From Pseudarthrobacter sp. NIBRBAC000502770 (GTDB taxonomy: Bacteria > Actinomycetota > Actinomycetes > Actinomycetales > Micrococcaceae): DNA of 64,000 nt. A program made the position numbers and the translations under genes. The stretch covers positions 620,001 through 684,000 of the forward strand of contig NZ_CP041198.1 in assembly GCF_006517815.1 (NCBI RefSeq), read 5' to 3'. Positions 27,145 to 36,100 of the stretch are shown here, piece by piece. Position 1 is the stretch's first letter; each line of letters begins with the position of its first letter. The notes beneath the pieces were generated by a model. That model did not search any database. It saw only the letters and a list, made by a program, of their open reading frames with translations, and was not told the origin of the DNA.

Positions 27145-28298
27145 GCATGCACTCCTTCCGTGGTGGCCGCAAGGGCGGCAGCAGGCGTGGACGACGGCGG
27201 GACGGCAACAGTGCGCAGCCGTTCCGCCACGATTTCGGGGGTGGTGTCGTTGATGAAGGCGCCCATCGCCGCTTCCGACCCGGCCAGGTACTTCAGCTTA
27301 TCGGCTGCCCTGCGCGGGGATGTCAGCTGGAGGTGGAGGTAGCCCGCCGGGCGCAGGACCGCGTCCAGCGGCGCCTGGTGCCACGCCGAGATGTACGGGG
27401 TGGGGGTGGGATACAGGGCGTCAACCCGCTTGAGCAGGTCCAGGTAGACATGGGCCAGTTCATCCTTCTCCTCCCCGCCCAATGCGGCGAGGTCGGGGAC
27501 CTGGCGGTGCGGAACCAGATGGATCTCCAGCGGCCACCGGGCAGCGAAGGGTACATAGGCGCTGAAGTGCTTTCCTTCCACCACCATCCTGCTGCCATCC
27601 TCCCGCTCAGCGCGGAGCAGTGAGCCGGTGAGGGTATCCCGGCCGTCCTTGGCGTCGTAGTACCTCCGGGCCGCGGCGCCCAGGACACCGGCGCGCGGCG
27701 TGACATACGGGTAGGCGTAAATCTGTCCGTGCGGATGGTGCAGGGTCACGCCGATGTCCGCGCCGCGGTTCTCGAACGGAAACACCTGCTGGATGCCCGC
27801 CATGGCGCTAAGGGCAGCGGTGCGCTGCGCCCACGCCTCGACCACGGTCCGGGACCGCTCCTGGCTCAGCCCGCTGAAGGCCCCGGTGTGGTCCGGGGTG
27901 AAGGACACCACCTCGCAGCGGCCATAGGCAGGGCCCTTGGTTCCCCAGGCGGCATCCTCCGGAACCGGTCCCAGCGCCGGTCCCAGGGAGGGGAACCGGT
28001 TTTCGAAGACCACCACGTCATAGTCGGCGGCAGGGATTTCGGAAGCATTCCCGGGGGTGGTGGGGCAGATGGGGCACTGGTCCGCCGGCGGCAGGTGGGT
28101 GCGGGCCTGGCGGTGCGCTGCGATGGCCACCCATTCGTCGGTCAGTGCGTCGAAACGGACTTCGCCGGGTTCCGCCCGTGGCGGCAGGCCGCGGTGGTCG
28201 GTCGTCAAGTGAGCCGCACGCGGGACACTGGTGCCGGCGTCGTCGAAGTAGAACAGCTCCCGGCCGTCGGAGAGATTGGTGCTGGTGATCCCTGTCAT
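27141..28298 (-). CDS. galT: Galactose-1-phosphate uridylyltransferase
   Basis: GalT exchanges UMP between UDP-glucose and galactose 1-phosphate. The 385-residue protein contains the catalytic HPHGQ motif (His188, nucleophile His190, Gln192) and the zinc pair CPIC (Cys75, Cys78). FENRFPSLGPALG and the late HLQLTSPRRAADKLKYLAGSE are also family features. It is the first gene of galT-galK. No purine-rich ribosome site is evident before the ATG; the upstream 100 bp are unusually AT-rich for this genome. Confidence 0.95.
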   Translation of the reverse strand: MTGITSTNLSDGRELFYFDDAGTSVPRAAHLTTDHRGLPPRAEPGEVRFDALTDEWVAIAAHRQARTHLPPADQCPICPTTPGNASEIPAADYDVVVFENRFPSLGPALGPVPEDAAWGTKGPAYGRCEVVSFTPDHTGAFSGLSQERSRTVVEAWAQRTAALSAMAGIQQVFPFENRGADIGVTLHHPHGQIYAYPYVTPRAGVLGAAARRYYDAKDGRDTLTGSLLRAEREDGSRMVVEGKHFSAYVPFAARWPLEIHLVPHRQVPDLAALGGEEKDELAHVYLDLLKRVDALYPTPTPYISAWHQAPLDAVLRPAGYLHLQLTSPRRAADKLKYLAGSEAAMGAFINDTTPEIVAERLRTVAVPPSSTPAAALAATTEGVHA

Positions 28299-28400
28299 GA
28301 AAAAAGTTTGGCATAAACGATCAAGAATGAATAGTTAAGAACAAAAAGTAACAGAGTGGCGGGATGGAGGTGCCCGGCCGCCCGTTGTACGGTAATCCCC
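28299..28400. promoter_or_regulatory. AT-rich divergent control region of the galactose genes
   Basis: This 102-bp gap separates divergent galT and the aldose epimerase gene. About 28301-28355 is strikingly AT-rich and, read on the galT strand, carries several T-rich units such as TTTTTGTTCTT and ATTCTTGAT that resemble DeoR-family operators. A TACGGT box at 28388-28393 lies 7 bases before the epimerase ATG. No regulator gene is adjacent. The operator assignment is a guess from composition and repeats. Confidence 0.4.
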
Positions 28401-29363
28401 ATGACTGCCTTTTCCAAAGGGGAAGCCACGGCCCCCGCCCCAGCCCGGCCCTGTGCCACAGGCCGGCAATTCGAGCTCCGCCGCGGCGACGCCGTAGCCG
28501 TAGTGACCGAACTCGCCGCCGGCCTCCGTTCGTTTAGCCGGGGCGGGGTCCTCCTGACCGAGACCTACGGCGATGACGAGATTGCACCGGGCGGGGCCGG
28601 CATCACGCTGGCTCCCTGGGCCAACAGGGTGGAGGACGGACAATGGTTCCTCGACGGCAAGAAGCAACAACTGGACATCACGGAAGTGTCCCGGAACAAC
28701 GCCAGCCACGGCCTGCTTCGAAATGCCGGCTACGTCCCGGTCGGGGAATCCCCGCACGCTGTGGCGCTGGAGGCCACCGTGTTTCCGCAGCACGGCTACC
28801 CGTTCCTGGTGCGGCACCGGGTGGAGTACCAGCTTTCGGAAGACCTGGGGCTGCAGGTCCGGCAGACACTCACCAATGACGGTGCGGCGGCCGCACCTTT
28901 CGTCCTCGGCGCGCACCCCTACCTGCGGGTCGGTGACACTCCGACCGGGGACCTGCAGTTGACAGTGTCTGCCGGGACCCGCCTGGTAACCGATGAGCGC
29001 CTCATCCCGCGCAGTGCAGCCCCGGTGGACGGGGACGTTGATTTCCGGGCCGGCCGGCACATCGCGGACCTTGCGGTGGACGTAGCCCTGACGGACCTCC
29101 GCTTTGAGGAGGGTGTGGCCAGGCATACCCTGGCCGCGGGTGACGGCAGCAGCGTCTCGCTCTGGCAGGACGAATCCTGCCAGTACGTCCACGTCTTCGT
29201 GAGCACGGTCTATCCGGGCCGGACGCGGGCGGTCGCCGTGGAGCCGATGACGGGACCGGCCAATGCCTTCAACTCCGGCGAGGGCCTCCGGTGGCTGGCG
29301 CCGGGGGAGTCCTTCAGCATGGAATGGGGAATCGACTACACCCCCGGCACGGCAGGGCAGTAG
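28401..29363 (+). CDS. Aldose 1-epimerase family protein (galactose mutarotase-like)
   Basis: This 320-residue protein interconverts alpha and beta anomers of aldoses, feeding alpha-galactose to GalK. The GH-like beta-sandwich family is shown by TLAPWANRVEDGQWFLDGKK, NASHGLLRN (first His), LGAHPYLRVG (second catalytic His) and the late VAVEPMTGPANAFNSGEGL with the catalytic Glu. The frame is open to 28356, but the ATG at 28401 (MTAFSKGEA) starts the family-like part and lies 7 bases after a TACGGT box, suggesting a leaderless message. It is divergent from galT-galK. Confidence 0.88.
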   Translation: MTAFSKGEATAPAPARPCATGRQFELRRGDAVAVVTELAAGLRSFSRGGVLLTETYGDDEIAPGGAGITLAPWANRVEDGQWFLDGKKQQLDITEVSRNNASHGLLRNAGYVPVGESPHAVALEATVFPQHGYPFLVRHRVEYQLSEDLGLQVRQTLTNDGAAAAPFVLGAHPYLRVGDTPTGDLQLTVSAGTRLVTDERLIPRSAAPVDGDVDFRAGRHIADLAVDVALTDLRFEEGVARHTLAAGDGSSVSLWQDESCQYVHVFVSTVYPGRTRAVAVEPMTGPANAFNSGEGLRWLAPGESFSMEWGIDYTPGTAGQ

Positions 29364-29399
29364 TTTCCCATTGGAGCGGCGCTGGGGAAGTATTGGTAC

Positions 29400-30743
29400 A
29401 TGACGCCACAAGAGGACGACGTTACCTTTGCCCATCCAGCACCGGTGCCCCCGGTGCCGGCACCTGCCACCGCAGCGGCCCCCCTGCGGGTGCTCACCGA
29501 CCGTGAACTGGACAAGGACATCCCTTACGGCATCCGCATCGCCGCCTCCTGGTCGTGGCGGCTGGGCCTGATCCTCCTGATGGCCGGGACGCTGGTGTGG
29601 CTGCTCAGCCACATCACCCTCCTGATTATTCCCATCATGGTGGCCGCACTCCTTGCCGGGCTGCTCAGCCCAGTCACGTCATGGCTGAAGCGCCGCGGGC
29701 TGCCCGCAGGACTGGCCGTCGCACTGACCGTGATCGGTTTCATCGGCGTCATCGCCGGAGCGCTGGCACTGGTGGGCAGGCAGCTGGCGGTCGGTTTCGG
29801 CGAACTCTATTCCCAGGCCCTCGAAGGCGTCCGGCAGGTCCAGGACTGGCTGTCCAGCGGGCCCCTGCACCTGACCGCCACCCAGATCGACCAGTACGTC
29901 AAGGACGCCACCGACGCACTGCAGAACAACAGCAGCAGCATCCTCAGCGGCGCCCTGTCCTTTGGCAGCACTGCCGGACACTTCGCCGCCGGCATGCTGC
30001 TCTCGCTGTTCATCCTGATCTTCTTCCTCCTGGAGGGGGACCGGATCTGGGCCTTCCTGGTCAGGATGCTTCCCCGCAAGGCCCGGGCAGCAACCTTCGG
30101 TGCCGGCCACAAGGGCTGGGCATCCATGGTCAGCTACGCCCGCATCCAGATGTTCGTGGCCGCCGTCGACGCGCTGGGCATCGGCGTGGGCGCCGCCATC
30201 ATCGGCGTCCCGCTCGCTCTTCCCCTGGGCGTGCTGGTGTTCCTCGGCTCCTTCATCCCCGTGGTGGGCGCCCTGGTGACCGGCGTCGTAGCCGTCCTCC
30301 TGGCCCTGGTGGCCAACGGTCCCGTGAACGCCCTGATCATGCTGGGCATCGTCCTGCTGGTCCAGCAGCTCGAGGGCCACATCCTGCAGCCCCTGGTCAT
30401 GGGCAAGGCAGTGTCACTCCATCCGGTCGCCGTGATCCTCAGCGTTGCGGCAGGCTCGTACCTCGCGGGCATTCCCGGCGCGCTGTTCTCCGTGCCGATT
30501 CTCGCCGTAGCAAACTCGGCCGTTCGCTACATTGCCGCCAGAACGTGGGAACATGAACAAGTGCCGGTAATCGCCGGGAGGCCCATCACAGCCGGAGCGG
30601 GCGGGGACAACACCATCGAGGACGTTGAACCGCCAACTGCATCCGACGCCGGGAACGGCCCGGAAACCGGCACGTCATCCGAGCACCGTGATGCCCGCGC
30701 CGCCTCTCCGGAGGGCACCGGGGCAAAACCCAGAGGAGAGTAG
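29400..30743 (+). CDS. AI-2E family transporter (PerM-like membrane protein)
   Basis: This 447-residue protein belongs to the AI-2E/UPF0118 family, whose members export autoinducer-2 or act as Na+/H+ antiporters; the true substrate is unknown. About 50 hydrophilic residues precede paired N-terminal helices. A central soluble region follows, then the C-terminal helices with VPLALPLGVLVFLGSFIPVVGALVTG and QQLEGHILQPLVMGKAVSLHPVAVIL, the family hallmark. A 75-residue acidic tail ends the protein. It is followed 3 bp later by threonine deaminase. Confidence 0.9.
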   Translation: MTPQEDDVTFAHPAPVPPVPAPATAAAPLRVLTDRELDKDIPYGIRIAASWSWRLGLILLMAGTLVWLLSHITLLIIPIMVAALLAGLLSPVTSWLKRRGLPAGLAVALTVIGFIGVIAGALALVGRQLAVGFGELYSQALEGVRQVQDWLSSGPLHLTATQIDQYVKDATDALQNNSSSILSGALSFGSTAGHFAAGMLLSLFILIFFLLEGDRIWAFLVRMLPRKARAATFGAGHKGWASMVSYARIQMFVAAVDALGIGVGAAIIGVPLALPLGVLVFLGSFIPVVGALVTGVVAVLLALVANGPVNALIMLGIVLLVQQLEGHILQPLVMGKAVSLHPVAVILSVAAGSYLAGIPGALFSVPILAVANSAVRYIAARTWEHEQVPVIAGRPITAGAGGDNTIEDVEPPTASDAGNGPETGTSSEHRDARAASPEGTGAKPRGE

Positions 30744-30746
30744 TCC

Positions 30747-31985
30747 GTGAAGATCCTTGAAACCCTTCCCGTCACACTGGACGATGTCCTTGAGGCGCAG
30801 AAGCTGCTTGACGGGATCATTGCGCGCACCCCCGTTGAATCGTCCCGGGCACTGGGAGGAATGGTGGGCGGCGACGTCCATTTCAAATGCGAAAACCTGC
30901 AGCGTGCCGGTTCCTTCAAGGTCCGGGGCGCCTACGTCCGCATGGCCCGGCTCTCCCCGGAAGAGAAAAAGCGGGGCGTCGTGGCAGCTTCGGCCGGCAA
31001 CCACGCCCAGGGCGTTGCAGTTGCCGCCAAAAGCCTTGGCATCAAAGCCCGTATCTACATGCCGCTGGGCGTGGCGCTGCCCAAGCTCGCCGCCACCCGG
31101 AGCCATGGAGCCGAAGTCATCCTGCACGGGCACAACGTGGACGAGGCGCTCGCCGAAGCCCAGCGCTACAGCGATGAAACGGGCATGGTCTTTGTCCACC
31201 CGTTCGACAATGTGGACGTCGTGGCAGGCCAGGGGACCGTAGGCCTGGAAATCCTGGAGCAGGTCCCCGACGTCGACACGGTCCTCATGGGCGTGGGCGG
31301 CGGCGGGCTCCTGGCAGGAGTCGCGGTGGCCATCAAGGCCCGCGCCAGGGAACTCGGCCGGGAGATCCGCATCATCGGCGTCCAGGCGGAGAACGCCGCC
31401 GCCTACCCGCCCTCACTCGCCGCTGACGCGCTGGTGCCCCTGAAGAAGGTCTCCACCATGGCGGACGGCATCGCCGTGGGACGTCCGGGACAGCTGCCCT
31501 TCAGCATCATCCGCGAACTGGTTGACGATGTGGTCACCGTCAGTGAAGACTCCCTGGCCCGCGCCCTGATCTTCCTGCTCGAGCGGGCCAAGATGGTGGT
31601 GGAACCCGCCGGGGCAGTGGGTGTCGCCGCACTCATGGACGGCAAGATTGAAAACCCCGGATCCACCGTGGTGGTCCTTTCCGGGGGAAACATCGACCCG
31701 ATGCTGATGCTGAAAGTCATCCAGCGCGGCCTTTCCGCTGCCGGACGCTACATGACCGTGCGGATGATGCTCGACGACCGCCCCGGTTCGCTGGCAACCA
31801 TCGCCCGCATCATCGCCGAAAACGACGCCAACGTCACCGGCCTGGACCACACCAGGGTGGGCGGCTCCATCAGCATGGGCGATGTCTCCATCACCGTAAA
31901 CCTCGAAACCAAGGGCCACCAGCATGGCGAGCAGGTCCTCAGTGCACTTCGCGCCGAGGGTTTCCAGCCGATTGTCGTGCACTAG
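30747..31985 (+). CDS. ilvA: Threonine ammonia-lyase with ACT domain
   Basis: This PLP enzyme converts threonine to 2-oxobutyrate and ammonia, the first step toward isoleucine, or acts catabolically. The 412-residue protein has the PLP lysine in AGSFKVRGAY (Lys58), SAGNHAQGVA and the phosphate-binding VGGGGLLAG loop. A single C-terminal ACT domain (about residues 330-405) contains RPGSLATIARIIAENDANVTGLDHTR. One ACT domain matches the shorter actinobacterial type rather than E. coli IlvA, which has two ACT-like repeats. The GTG is preceded by GAGGAGAG. Symbol ilvA is used by convention; tdcB is possible. Confidence 0.9.
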   Translation: MKILETLPVTLDDVLEAQKLLDGIIARTPVESSRALGGMVGGDVHFKCENLQRAGSFKVRGAYVRMARLSPEEKKRGVVAASAGNHAQGVAVAAKSLGIKARIYMPLGVALPKLAATRSHGAEVILHGHNVDEALAEAQRYSDETGMVFVHPFDNVDVVAGQGTVGLEILEQVPDVDTVLMGVGGGGLLAGVAVAIKARARELGREIRIIGVQAENAAAYPPSLAADALVPLKKVSTMADGIAVGRPGQLPFSIIRELVDDVVTVSEDSLARALIFLLERAKMVVEPAGAVGVAALMDGKIENPGSTVVVLSGGNIDPMLMLKVIQRGLSAAGRYMTVRMMLDDRPGSLATIARIIAENDANVTGLDHTRVGGSISMGDVSITVNLETKGHQHGEQVLSALRAEGFQPIVVH

Positions 31986-31993
31986 GAACGGCC

Positions 31994-32623
31994 ATGGCCG
32001 GGCTGGGTGACGGACTGGGGAGCGGCGGGCGCGGCCCGGACCGGCAGACAATCGCGACGCGCGCCAAAGCCGGACTGCTGGTGCTTGGCGGATTCGTGGC
32101 ACTCCTGTTCGCCATCGAAGTGGTGAACACGATGATGCTGGGCGCCCTTACGCGCACCTTCGGGCTGCGGCCCAGGAGCGCCGACGGGCTGCTGGACATC
32201 TTCACCTTCCCGCTGCTGCATGCCAACCTGAACCACCTGCTGTCCAACAGCCTGCCCCTGGTCATCTTCGGGTTCTTGGTCTTCCTTTCCGGGCTGCGGG
32301 TCTTCCTCACGGCGCTGGCCTTCAGCTGGCTCGGCAGCGGAGTGGCCGTCTGGCTCATCGGCGACGGTGTCACGGTGGGCGCATCCGGGCTTGTCTTCGG
32401 GCTCTTTGCCTTCCTCCTGGTCCGTGGGTTCTTCAACCGCAGCTGGCGGCAGATACTGCTCGCAGTTGTCCTCTTCATGGGGTATGGAAGCATCCTGCTG
32501 GGTGCCCTTCCCTTTGTAGCGGGCTACGTCAGCTGGCAGGCGCACCTGGGTGGCGCTGCCGGCGGAGTAGTGGCGGCGCTGCTGCTGCGTCCCCGTGTCC
32601 CCGTGCTTCCGCGGGAGGCCTGA
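31994..32623 (+). CDS. Rhomboid family intramembrane serine protease
   Basis: This 209-residue polytopic protein cleaves membrane helices in the lipid bilayer. It has the six-helix rhomboid core with HANLNHLLSNSLPL in helix 2, the catalytic serine in GASGLVFG (Ser131) and the catalytic histidine in WQAHLGGAAGG (His184). The ATG has AGGAACGG upstream and starts 8 bp after threonine deaminase. No substrate is evident in the neighbourhood. Confidence 0.9.
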   Translation: MAGLGDGLGSGGRGPDRQTIATRAKAGLLVLGGFVALLFAIEVVNTMMLGALTRTFGLRPRSADGLLDIFTFPLLHANLNHLLSNSLPLVIFGFLVFLSGLRVFLTALAFSWLGSGVAVWLIGDGVTVGASGLVFGLFAFLLVRGFFNRSWRQILLAVVLFMGYGSILLGALPFVAGYVSWQAHLGGAAGGVVAALLLRPRVPVLPREA

Positions 32624-32664
32624 CTCCGGTCCCGCCTCCCCACCGCACACCGTGCGCACATAAA

Positions 32665-32701
32665 AGCGGCGGCCGTCCCCTGGTGGGGGACGGCCGCCGC
32701 T
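32665..32701. terminator. Bidirectional terminator between rhomboid and greA (first hairpin)
   Basis: A perfect 16-bp stem (32665-32680 with 32686-32701) lies between the convergent rhomboid and greA genes. TAAA just upstream gives a T-run on the minus strand, so it suits greA termination, with a second hairpin alongside at 32707. Confidence 0.8.
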
Positions 32702-32706
32702 CTCTG

Positions 32707-32731
32707 CAGGACCGGCTTCGTGCCGGTCCTG
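32707..32731. terminator. Second hairpin between rhomboid and greA
   Basis: A perfect 10-bp stem (32707-32716 with 32722-32731) with loop TTCGT lies 6 bp beyond the greA stop. Together with the 32665 hairpin it forms a tandem terminator. Confidence 0.65.
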
Positions 32732-32737
32732 GCGGTA

Positions 32738-33232
32738 TTAGCCGGCGTAGGGCTTGGCGGAGAGAATCTCCACCTTGATGTCCTTGCCGTTGGGCGCAAC
32801 ATAGCTGAGGGTCTCGCCCTCCTTGTGTCCCAGGATGGCCGCACCGAGGGGAGACTTCTCGCTGAAGACATCCAGGTCAGAGTCGCCCGCGATTTCGCGC
32901 GACCCCAGCAGGAACGTCTCCTCATCGCCGGCAATCCTGGCAACCACGATCATGCCGGGCTCCACGATGCCGTCATCGGCAGGCGCTTCACCCACATGGG
33001 CGTCCCGGAGCAGTACCGTGAGCTGGCGGATGCGGGCTTCGATCTTGCCCTGCTCCTCCTTGGCCGCGTGGTAGCCCCCGTTTTCCTTGAGGTCCCCCTC
33101 TTGCCGCGCTGCTTCAATCTTCTGGACGATCTCCGCCCGGCCTGCGCCGGAAAGGTGGTCCAGCTCTGCCTTCAGGCGGTCAAAAGCTTCCTGGGTGAGC
33201 CAGGCTGCAGATGCGCTGTTGGTGGTAGACAC
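32738..33232 (-). CDS. greA: Transcription elongation factor GreA
   Basis: GreA enters the RNA polymerase secondary channel and stimulates cleavage of backtracked RNA. The 164-residue protein has the N-terminal coiled coil, with the acidic tip in GDLKENGGYHAAKEEQG, and the C-terminal FKBP-like domain ending SPLGAAILGHKEGETLSYVAPNG. The GTG at 33232 is chosen because GGAGAAG lies 5 nt upstream. The frame is open a further 10 codons without support. A greA-DUF4307-mca order is conserved in Mycobacterium, supporting orthology. Confidence 0.95.
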   Translation of the reverse strand: MSTTNSASAAWLTQEAFDRLKAELDHLSGAGRAEIVQKIEAARQEGDLKENGGYHAAKEEQGKIEARIRQLTVLLRDAHVGEAPADDGIVEPGMIVVARIAGDEETFLLGSREIAGDSDLDVFSEKSPLGAAILGHKEGETLSYVAPNGKDIKVEILSAKPYAG

Positions 33233-33383
33233 GGACTTCTCCTCTAGTGGTCCTACATGCAAAAGACCCCGCCACGGTGGCCACTTGTGGAACAGTAACC
33301 AGCTCAGCGGGGTAAAGGTATCTCCCCATTGTAGTCAATCCTCTGGAGATAACCCAACAAGCAAGCGTCGCGCATCACATCCT

Positions 33384-33842
33384 TTACGACGCTCCGGCGG
33401 GAATCCAGCAGCTGTCCACCACGCCCGACACGGACGCCGACTCCGTACGCAACGTGACGCGCTGGGCCACTGTCCTGCCGCCGTCGGCCGTCCTGTCCGC
33501 TGCCGACGGCGGAATGTCCACCACCTTCCAGCCCACCACCGCGAACTTGGAGTCCAGCGCCTTCACGGCACACTTGACGGGGTTGGCCGGTTCCCTGGTG
33601 ACCTGGAAGTCCACTTCCGCCAGCGTGGCATCGGTGGTGCTGTATCCCACGTCCTTGTACGTCACCCCTGACAGCGAGTTGGAAGTGGTCACCCATGCCA
33701 GGAAGCCGATTCCGACAACGAGCGCGGCGCCGATCGCAGTCCGGGCGGCTTTGGGGGAGAGCCGGCGCTTTTTAGCACCATACCGATTGGCTAGGCTAGT
33801 GTCTGCGGGCGCGGATTGGGCCGGCTGGTCCGGGGAAGTCAC
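33384..33842 (-). CDS. DUF4307 domain-containing membrane protein
   Basis: This 152-residue protein belongs to DUF4307, an actinobacterial family of unknown function. About 35 basic N-terminal residues (RYGAKKRRLSPKAAR) precede one membrane helix (about residues 36-53). A C-terminal extracytoplasmic domain of about 100 residues follows, with two Cys residues (in KCAVKAL and DSCWIP) that could form a disulfide. It is divergent from mca. No function can be given. Confidence 0.88.
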   Translation of the reverse strand: MTSPDQPAQSAPADTSLANRYGAKKRRLSPKAARTAIGAALVVGIGFLAWVTTSNSLSGVTYKDVGYSTTDATLAEVDFQVTREPANPVKCAVKALDSKFAVVGWKVVDIPPSAADRTADGGRTVAQRVTLRTESASVSGVVDSCWIPAGAS

Positions 33843-33972
33843 CAGACCAGTTTAGTGCCCTTTCCGCCGGGCTCTTCGCGGCGGCTGCGGCTGCCGCCCG
33901 GGCCGATGCACCCCGACCAACAACCATAAGCTGCCACAAGCCGCGCACAACGAATAAGGAGCCGTCCCCTCC

Positions 33973-34878
33973 ATGACAGCGTCCAGCAACTCCCAGGTTC
34001 CGCTCCGGCTGCTCGCGGTCCACGCCCACCCGGACGACGAATCCAGCAAGGGCGCTGCGACCATGGCGATGTACGCGTCAGCCGGTGTCGACGTCCTGGT
34101 GGCAACCTGCACGGACGGGTCCCGCGGTGACATCCAGAACCCCGCCATGGAAGGCGTACCGCACCCCAAAAGGGACATGGCCGGCGCCCGGAGGCTCGAG
34201 ATGCAGCAGGCCGCCGCAATCCTGGGCATTAAGCAGCGGTGGCTTGGTTTCGTTGACTCCGGCCTCCCCGAAGGGGACCCGCTTCCGCCGCTCCCCGCCG
34301 GATCCTTCGCCACCCTTCCGCTCCAGCAGGCAGCGGCGCCCCTGGTCCGACTGGTGCGGTCCTTCAAGCCCCACGTAATCCTGAGCTATGACGAGAACGG
34401 CGGCTACCCCCATCCGGACCACATCATGGCCCACCGGGTAGCCGTGGAAGCGTTCGAGGCAGCGGGCGATCCCGAACGCTACCCCGGGGCGGGGGAGGCC
34501 TGGGAGCCAAGCAAGCTCTACTACGACCGTGCCTTCAGCCCGGAAAGGTTCCGGGCGCTGCACTTTGCCCTCGAAGAGGCGGGGCTGCAGTCTCCCTATG
34601 CGGAGCGCCTGGCGGCCTGGCTGGAGTCGGATGCGGAGGGCCACACGCCACCCCCTGCCGCGCACCCCACCACCACCCAGGTGGACTGCGGCGACTTCTT
34701 TGAAATGCGCGACGACGCACTGCGCGCCCACCGCACCCAGGTGGACCCCCTGGGGTTCTTTTTTGCGGTGTCGCCGGACATGCAGCGCAGGGTCTGGCCC
34801 TGGGAGGACTATTCCCTGATCCACTCGCGGGTGCCCTCCGAACTCCCCGAGAAGGACCTGTTCGCCGGGCTAAGATAG
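33973..34878 (+). CDS. mca: Mycothiol S-conjugate amidase
   Basis: Mca cleaves mycothiol S-conjugates of toxins and antibiotics, releasing a mercapturic acid for export; mycothiol is the actinobacterial counterpart of glutathione. The 301-residue PIG-L/LmbE-family zinc amidase has AHPDDESSKG (metal ligands His19 and Asp22), CTDGSRGDIQNPAM and GGYPHPDHIMAHR (ligand His148). The SSKG after the AHPDDE motif and the overall length favour Mca over the deacetylase MshB. AAGGAG occurs about 11 nt upstream of the ATG, and a TAAGCT box lies near 33928. Confidence 0.93.
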   Translation: MTASSNSQVPLRLLAVHAHPDDESSKGAATMAMYASAGVDVLVATCTDGSRGDIQNPAMEGVPHPKRDMAGARRLEMQQAAAILGIKQRWLGFVDSGLPEGDPLPPLPAGSFATLPLQQAAAPLVRLVRSFKPHVILSYDENGGYPHPDHIMAHRVAVEAFEAAGDPERYPGAGEAWEPSKLYYDRAFSPERFRALHFALEEAGLQSPYAERLAAWLESDAEGHTPPPAAHPTTTQVDCGDFFEMRDDALRAHRTQVDPLGFFFAVSPDMQRRVWPWEDYSLIHSRVPSELPEKDLFAGLR

Positions 34879-34975
34879 ACACGCAGGCTATTTCTATCTT
34901 GCGTAGAAGACAGGCGCGGCGAGGGGCCGTTTCCTCCGCGACCTGCTGCATCCGTTCCACCAGAAGGTATTTACC

Positions 34976-35317
34976 GTGCATTCTCTGCTCTTGAGCCTGG
35001 CCACCACGCCGAGCCCGCTGCCCACTCCGACGCTCCGGGACGGAATTTCCGAGGACCAGGTGACGCCGGGCCTGCTGGGCTTCATCATGACGGCGTTCTT
35101 CGTTGTGGCCACCGCCCTGCTCATCGTGGACATGGTGCGCCGCATCCGCAGGGTCCGCTACCGCGCCCAGGTGGAGGAAGAACGCCTGGCGGCCGCTGCC
35201 GAGGCAGACATCGACGCAGCGGACGCGCAGGACGGGCTCGACGGCGGCACGCGCCAGGGAGCGCCGAAGGCCGACGGAACCGGTCCCGCCGACGGGCTTT
35301 CACGGCCCCGCGAGTAG
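34976..35317 (+). CDS. Small single-pass membrane protein, function unknown
   Basis: This 113-residue protein has one clear transmembrane helix (about residues 38-55, LLGFIMTAFFVVATALLIVDMV). An Arg-rich juxtamembrane segment (RRIRRVRYRAQVEEERLAA) follows, with an acidic, Ala-rich tail. The N-terminus would be extracytoplasmic by the positive-inside rule. The GTG has AGAAGG upstream. Its position after mca matches the small membrane protein gene next to mca in Mycobacterium. I do not recognise a functional domain. Confidence 0.75.
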   Translation: MHSLLLSLATTPSPLPTPTLRDGISEDQVTPGLLGFIMTAFFVVATALLIVDMVRRIRRVRYRAQVEEERLAAAAEADIDAADAQDGLDGGTRQGAPKADGTGPADGLSRPRE

Positions 35318-35344
35318 GGAAGGCCCGGCGGCGGTTCGGCGAAT

Positions 35345-36088
35345 CTACGCAAGGACCGCCAGGGCAATCGCCACGAAGTGGGCCGCGAAGGCAAGCACTG
35401 TCAAGGCGTGGAACAGTTCGTGGAAGCCGAAGTGGTGGTAACTGAAATTGGGCTTCTTCAATGCGTAGAACACAGCGCCCGTGATGTAGAGGACCCCACC
35501 TACGCACACCAGGACGGCTGCCGGCATGCTGGCCTGGAAGAACTGCGGCAGGTAGAAGAGCGCACCGCAGCCCAGTGCGATGTAGATGGGAACGTAGAGC
35601 CAGCGCGGTGCGTCGGTCCACAGCAGCCGGAACAGGACGCCGAGGATGGCTCCGGCCCAGATGACCCAGAGCAGCACCACCGCCTGCTGCCGCTCCAGCA
35701 GGGTCCAGGCCAGCGGAGTGTAGGTTCCGGCGATCACCAGCATGATGTTGGTGTGGTCCAGCCGCTTCAGGACCAGCTTGACCCGCGGGGACCAATTGCC
35801 GCGGTGGTAGACGGCGCTGACTCCGAAGAGCAGGACGCCCGTGGCAGCGTAGATGGCCGTGGTGATCCGCCGGTCCGGGGTGGGGGCAAGGGCAACCAGG
35901 AGGATCCCGGCGGCCAGTGCCAGCGGGGCCGTGACCGTGTGGATCCAGCCGCGCCATTTCGGTTTGATCATCAACAGTTCCGCCAGTCGGACCGCGGCGT
36001 CATCCACTGCGCTGGGCTCCGGATCCGCACCGGCGTTCCTGTCCTCCGGCCGGGGTGCCGGGGAGGCCTGCGGAGAGTCGCTGTTCAT
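35345..36088 (-). CDS. Hemolysin III family (TrhA/YqfA-like) membrane protein
   Basis: This 247-residue protein has seven predicted helices of the PAQR/hemolysin III family, thought to act in membrane-energy homeostasis; despite the name a toxin role is doubtful. The metal-site residues are in SAVYHRGNWSPRVKLVLKRLDHTNIM and FHELFHALTVLAFAAHFVAI. About 45 hydrophilic residues precede the first helix. A TATTCT box ends 6 bases before the ATG, so the message may be leaderless, and a palindrome covers that box (36099-36120). Confidence 0.9.
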   Translation of the reverse strand: MNSDSPQASPAPRPEDRNAGADPEPSAVDDAAVRLAELLMIKPKWRGWIHTVTAPLALAAGILLVALAPTPDRRITTAIYAATGVLLFGVSAVYHRGNWSPRVKLVLKRLDHTNIMLVIAGTYTPLAWTLLERQQAVVLLWVIWAGAILGVLFRLLWTDAPRWLYVPIYIALGCGALFYLPQFFQASMPAAVLVCVGGVLYITGAVFYALKKPNFSYHHFGFHELFHALTVLAFAAHFVAIALAVLA

Positions 36089-36094
36089 GGCACC

Positions 36095-36100
36095 AGAATA
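36095..36100 (-). promoter_or_regulatory. Probable -10 box of a leaderless promoter for the hemolysin III gene
   Basis: On the minus strand TATTCT is followed by six bases and the ATG at 36088. The box abuts an inverted repeat, which suggests repression at this promoter. Confidence 0.5.

Noticed and set aside
35121..35957. Minus-strand 278-codon frame over hemolysin III
   Set aside because: It is out of frame with the clear hemolysin III protein on the same strand and is an overlap shadow.
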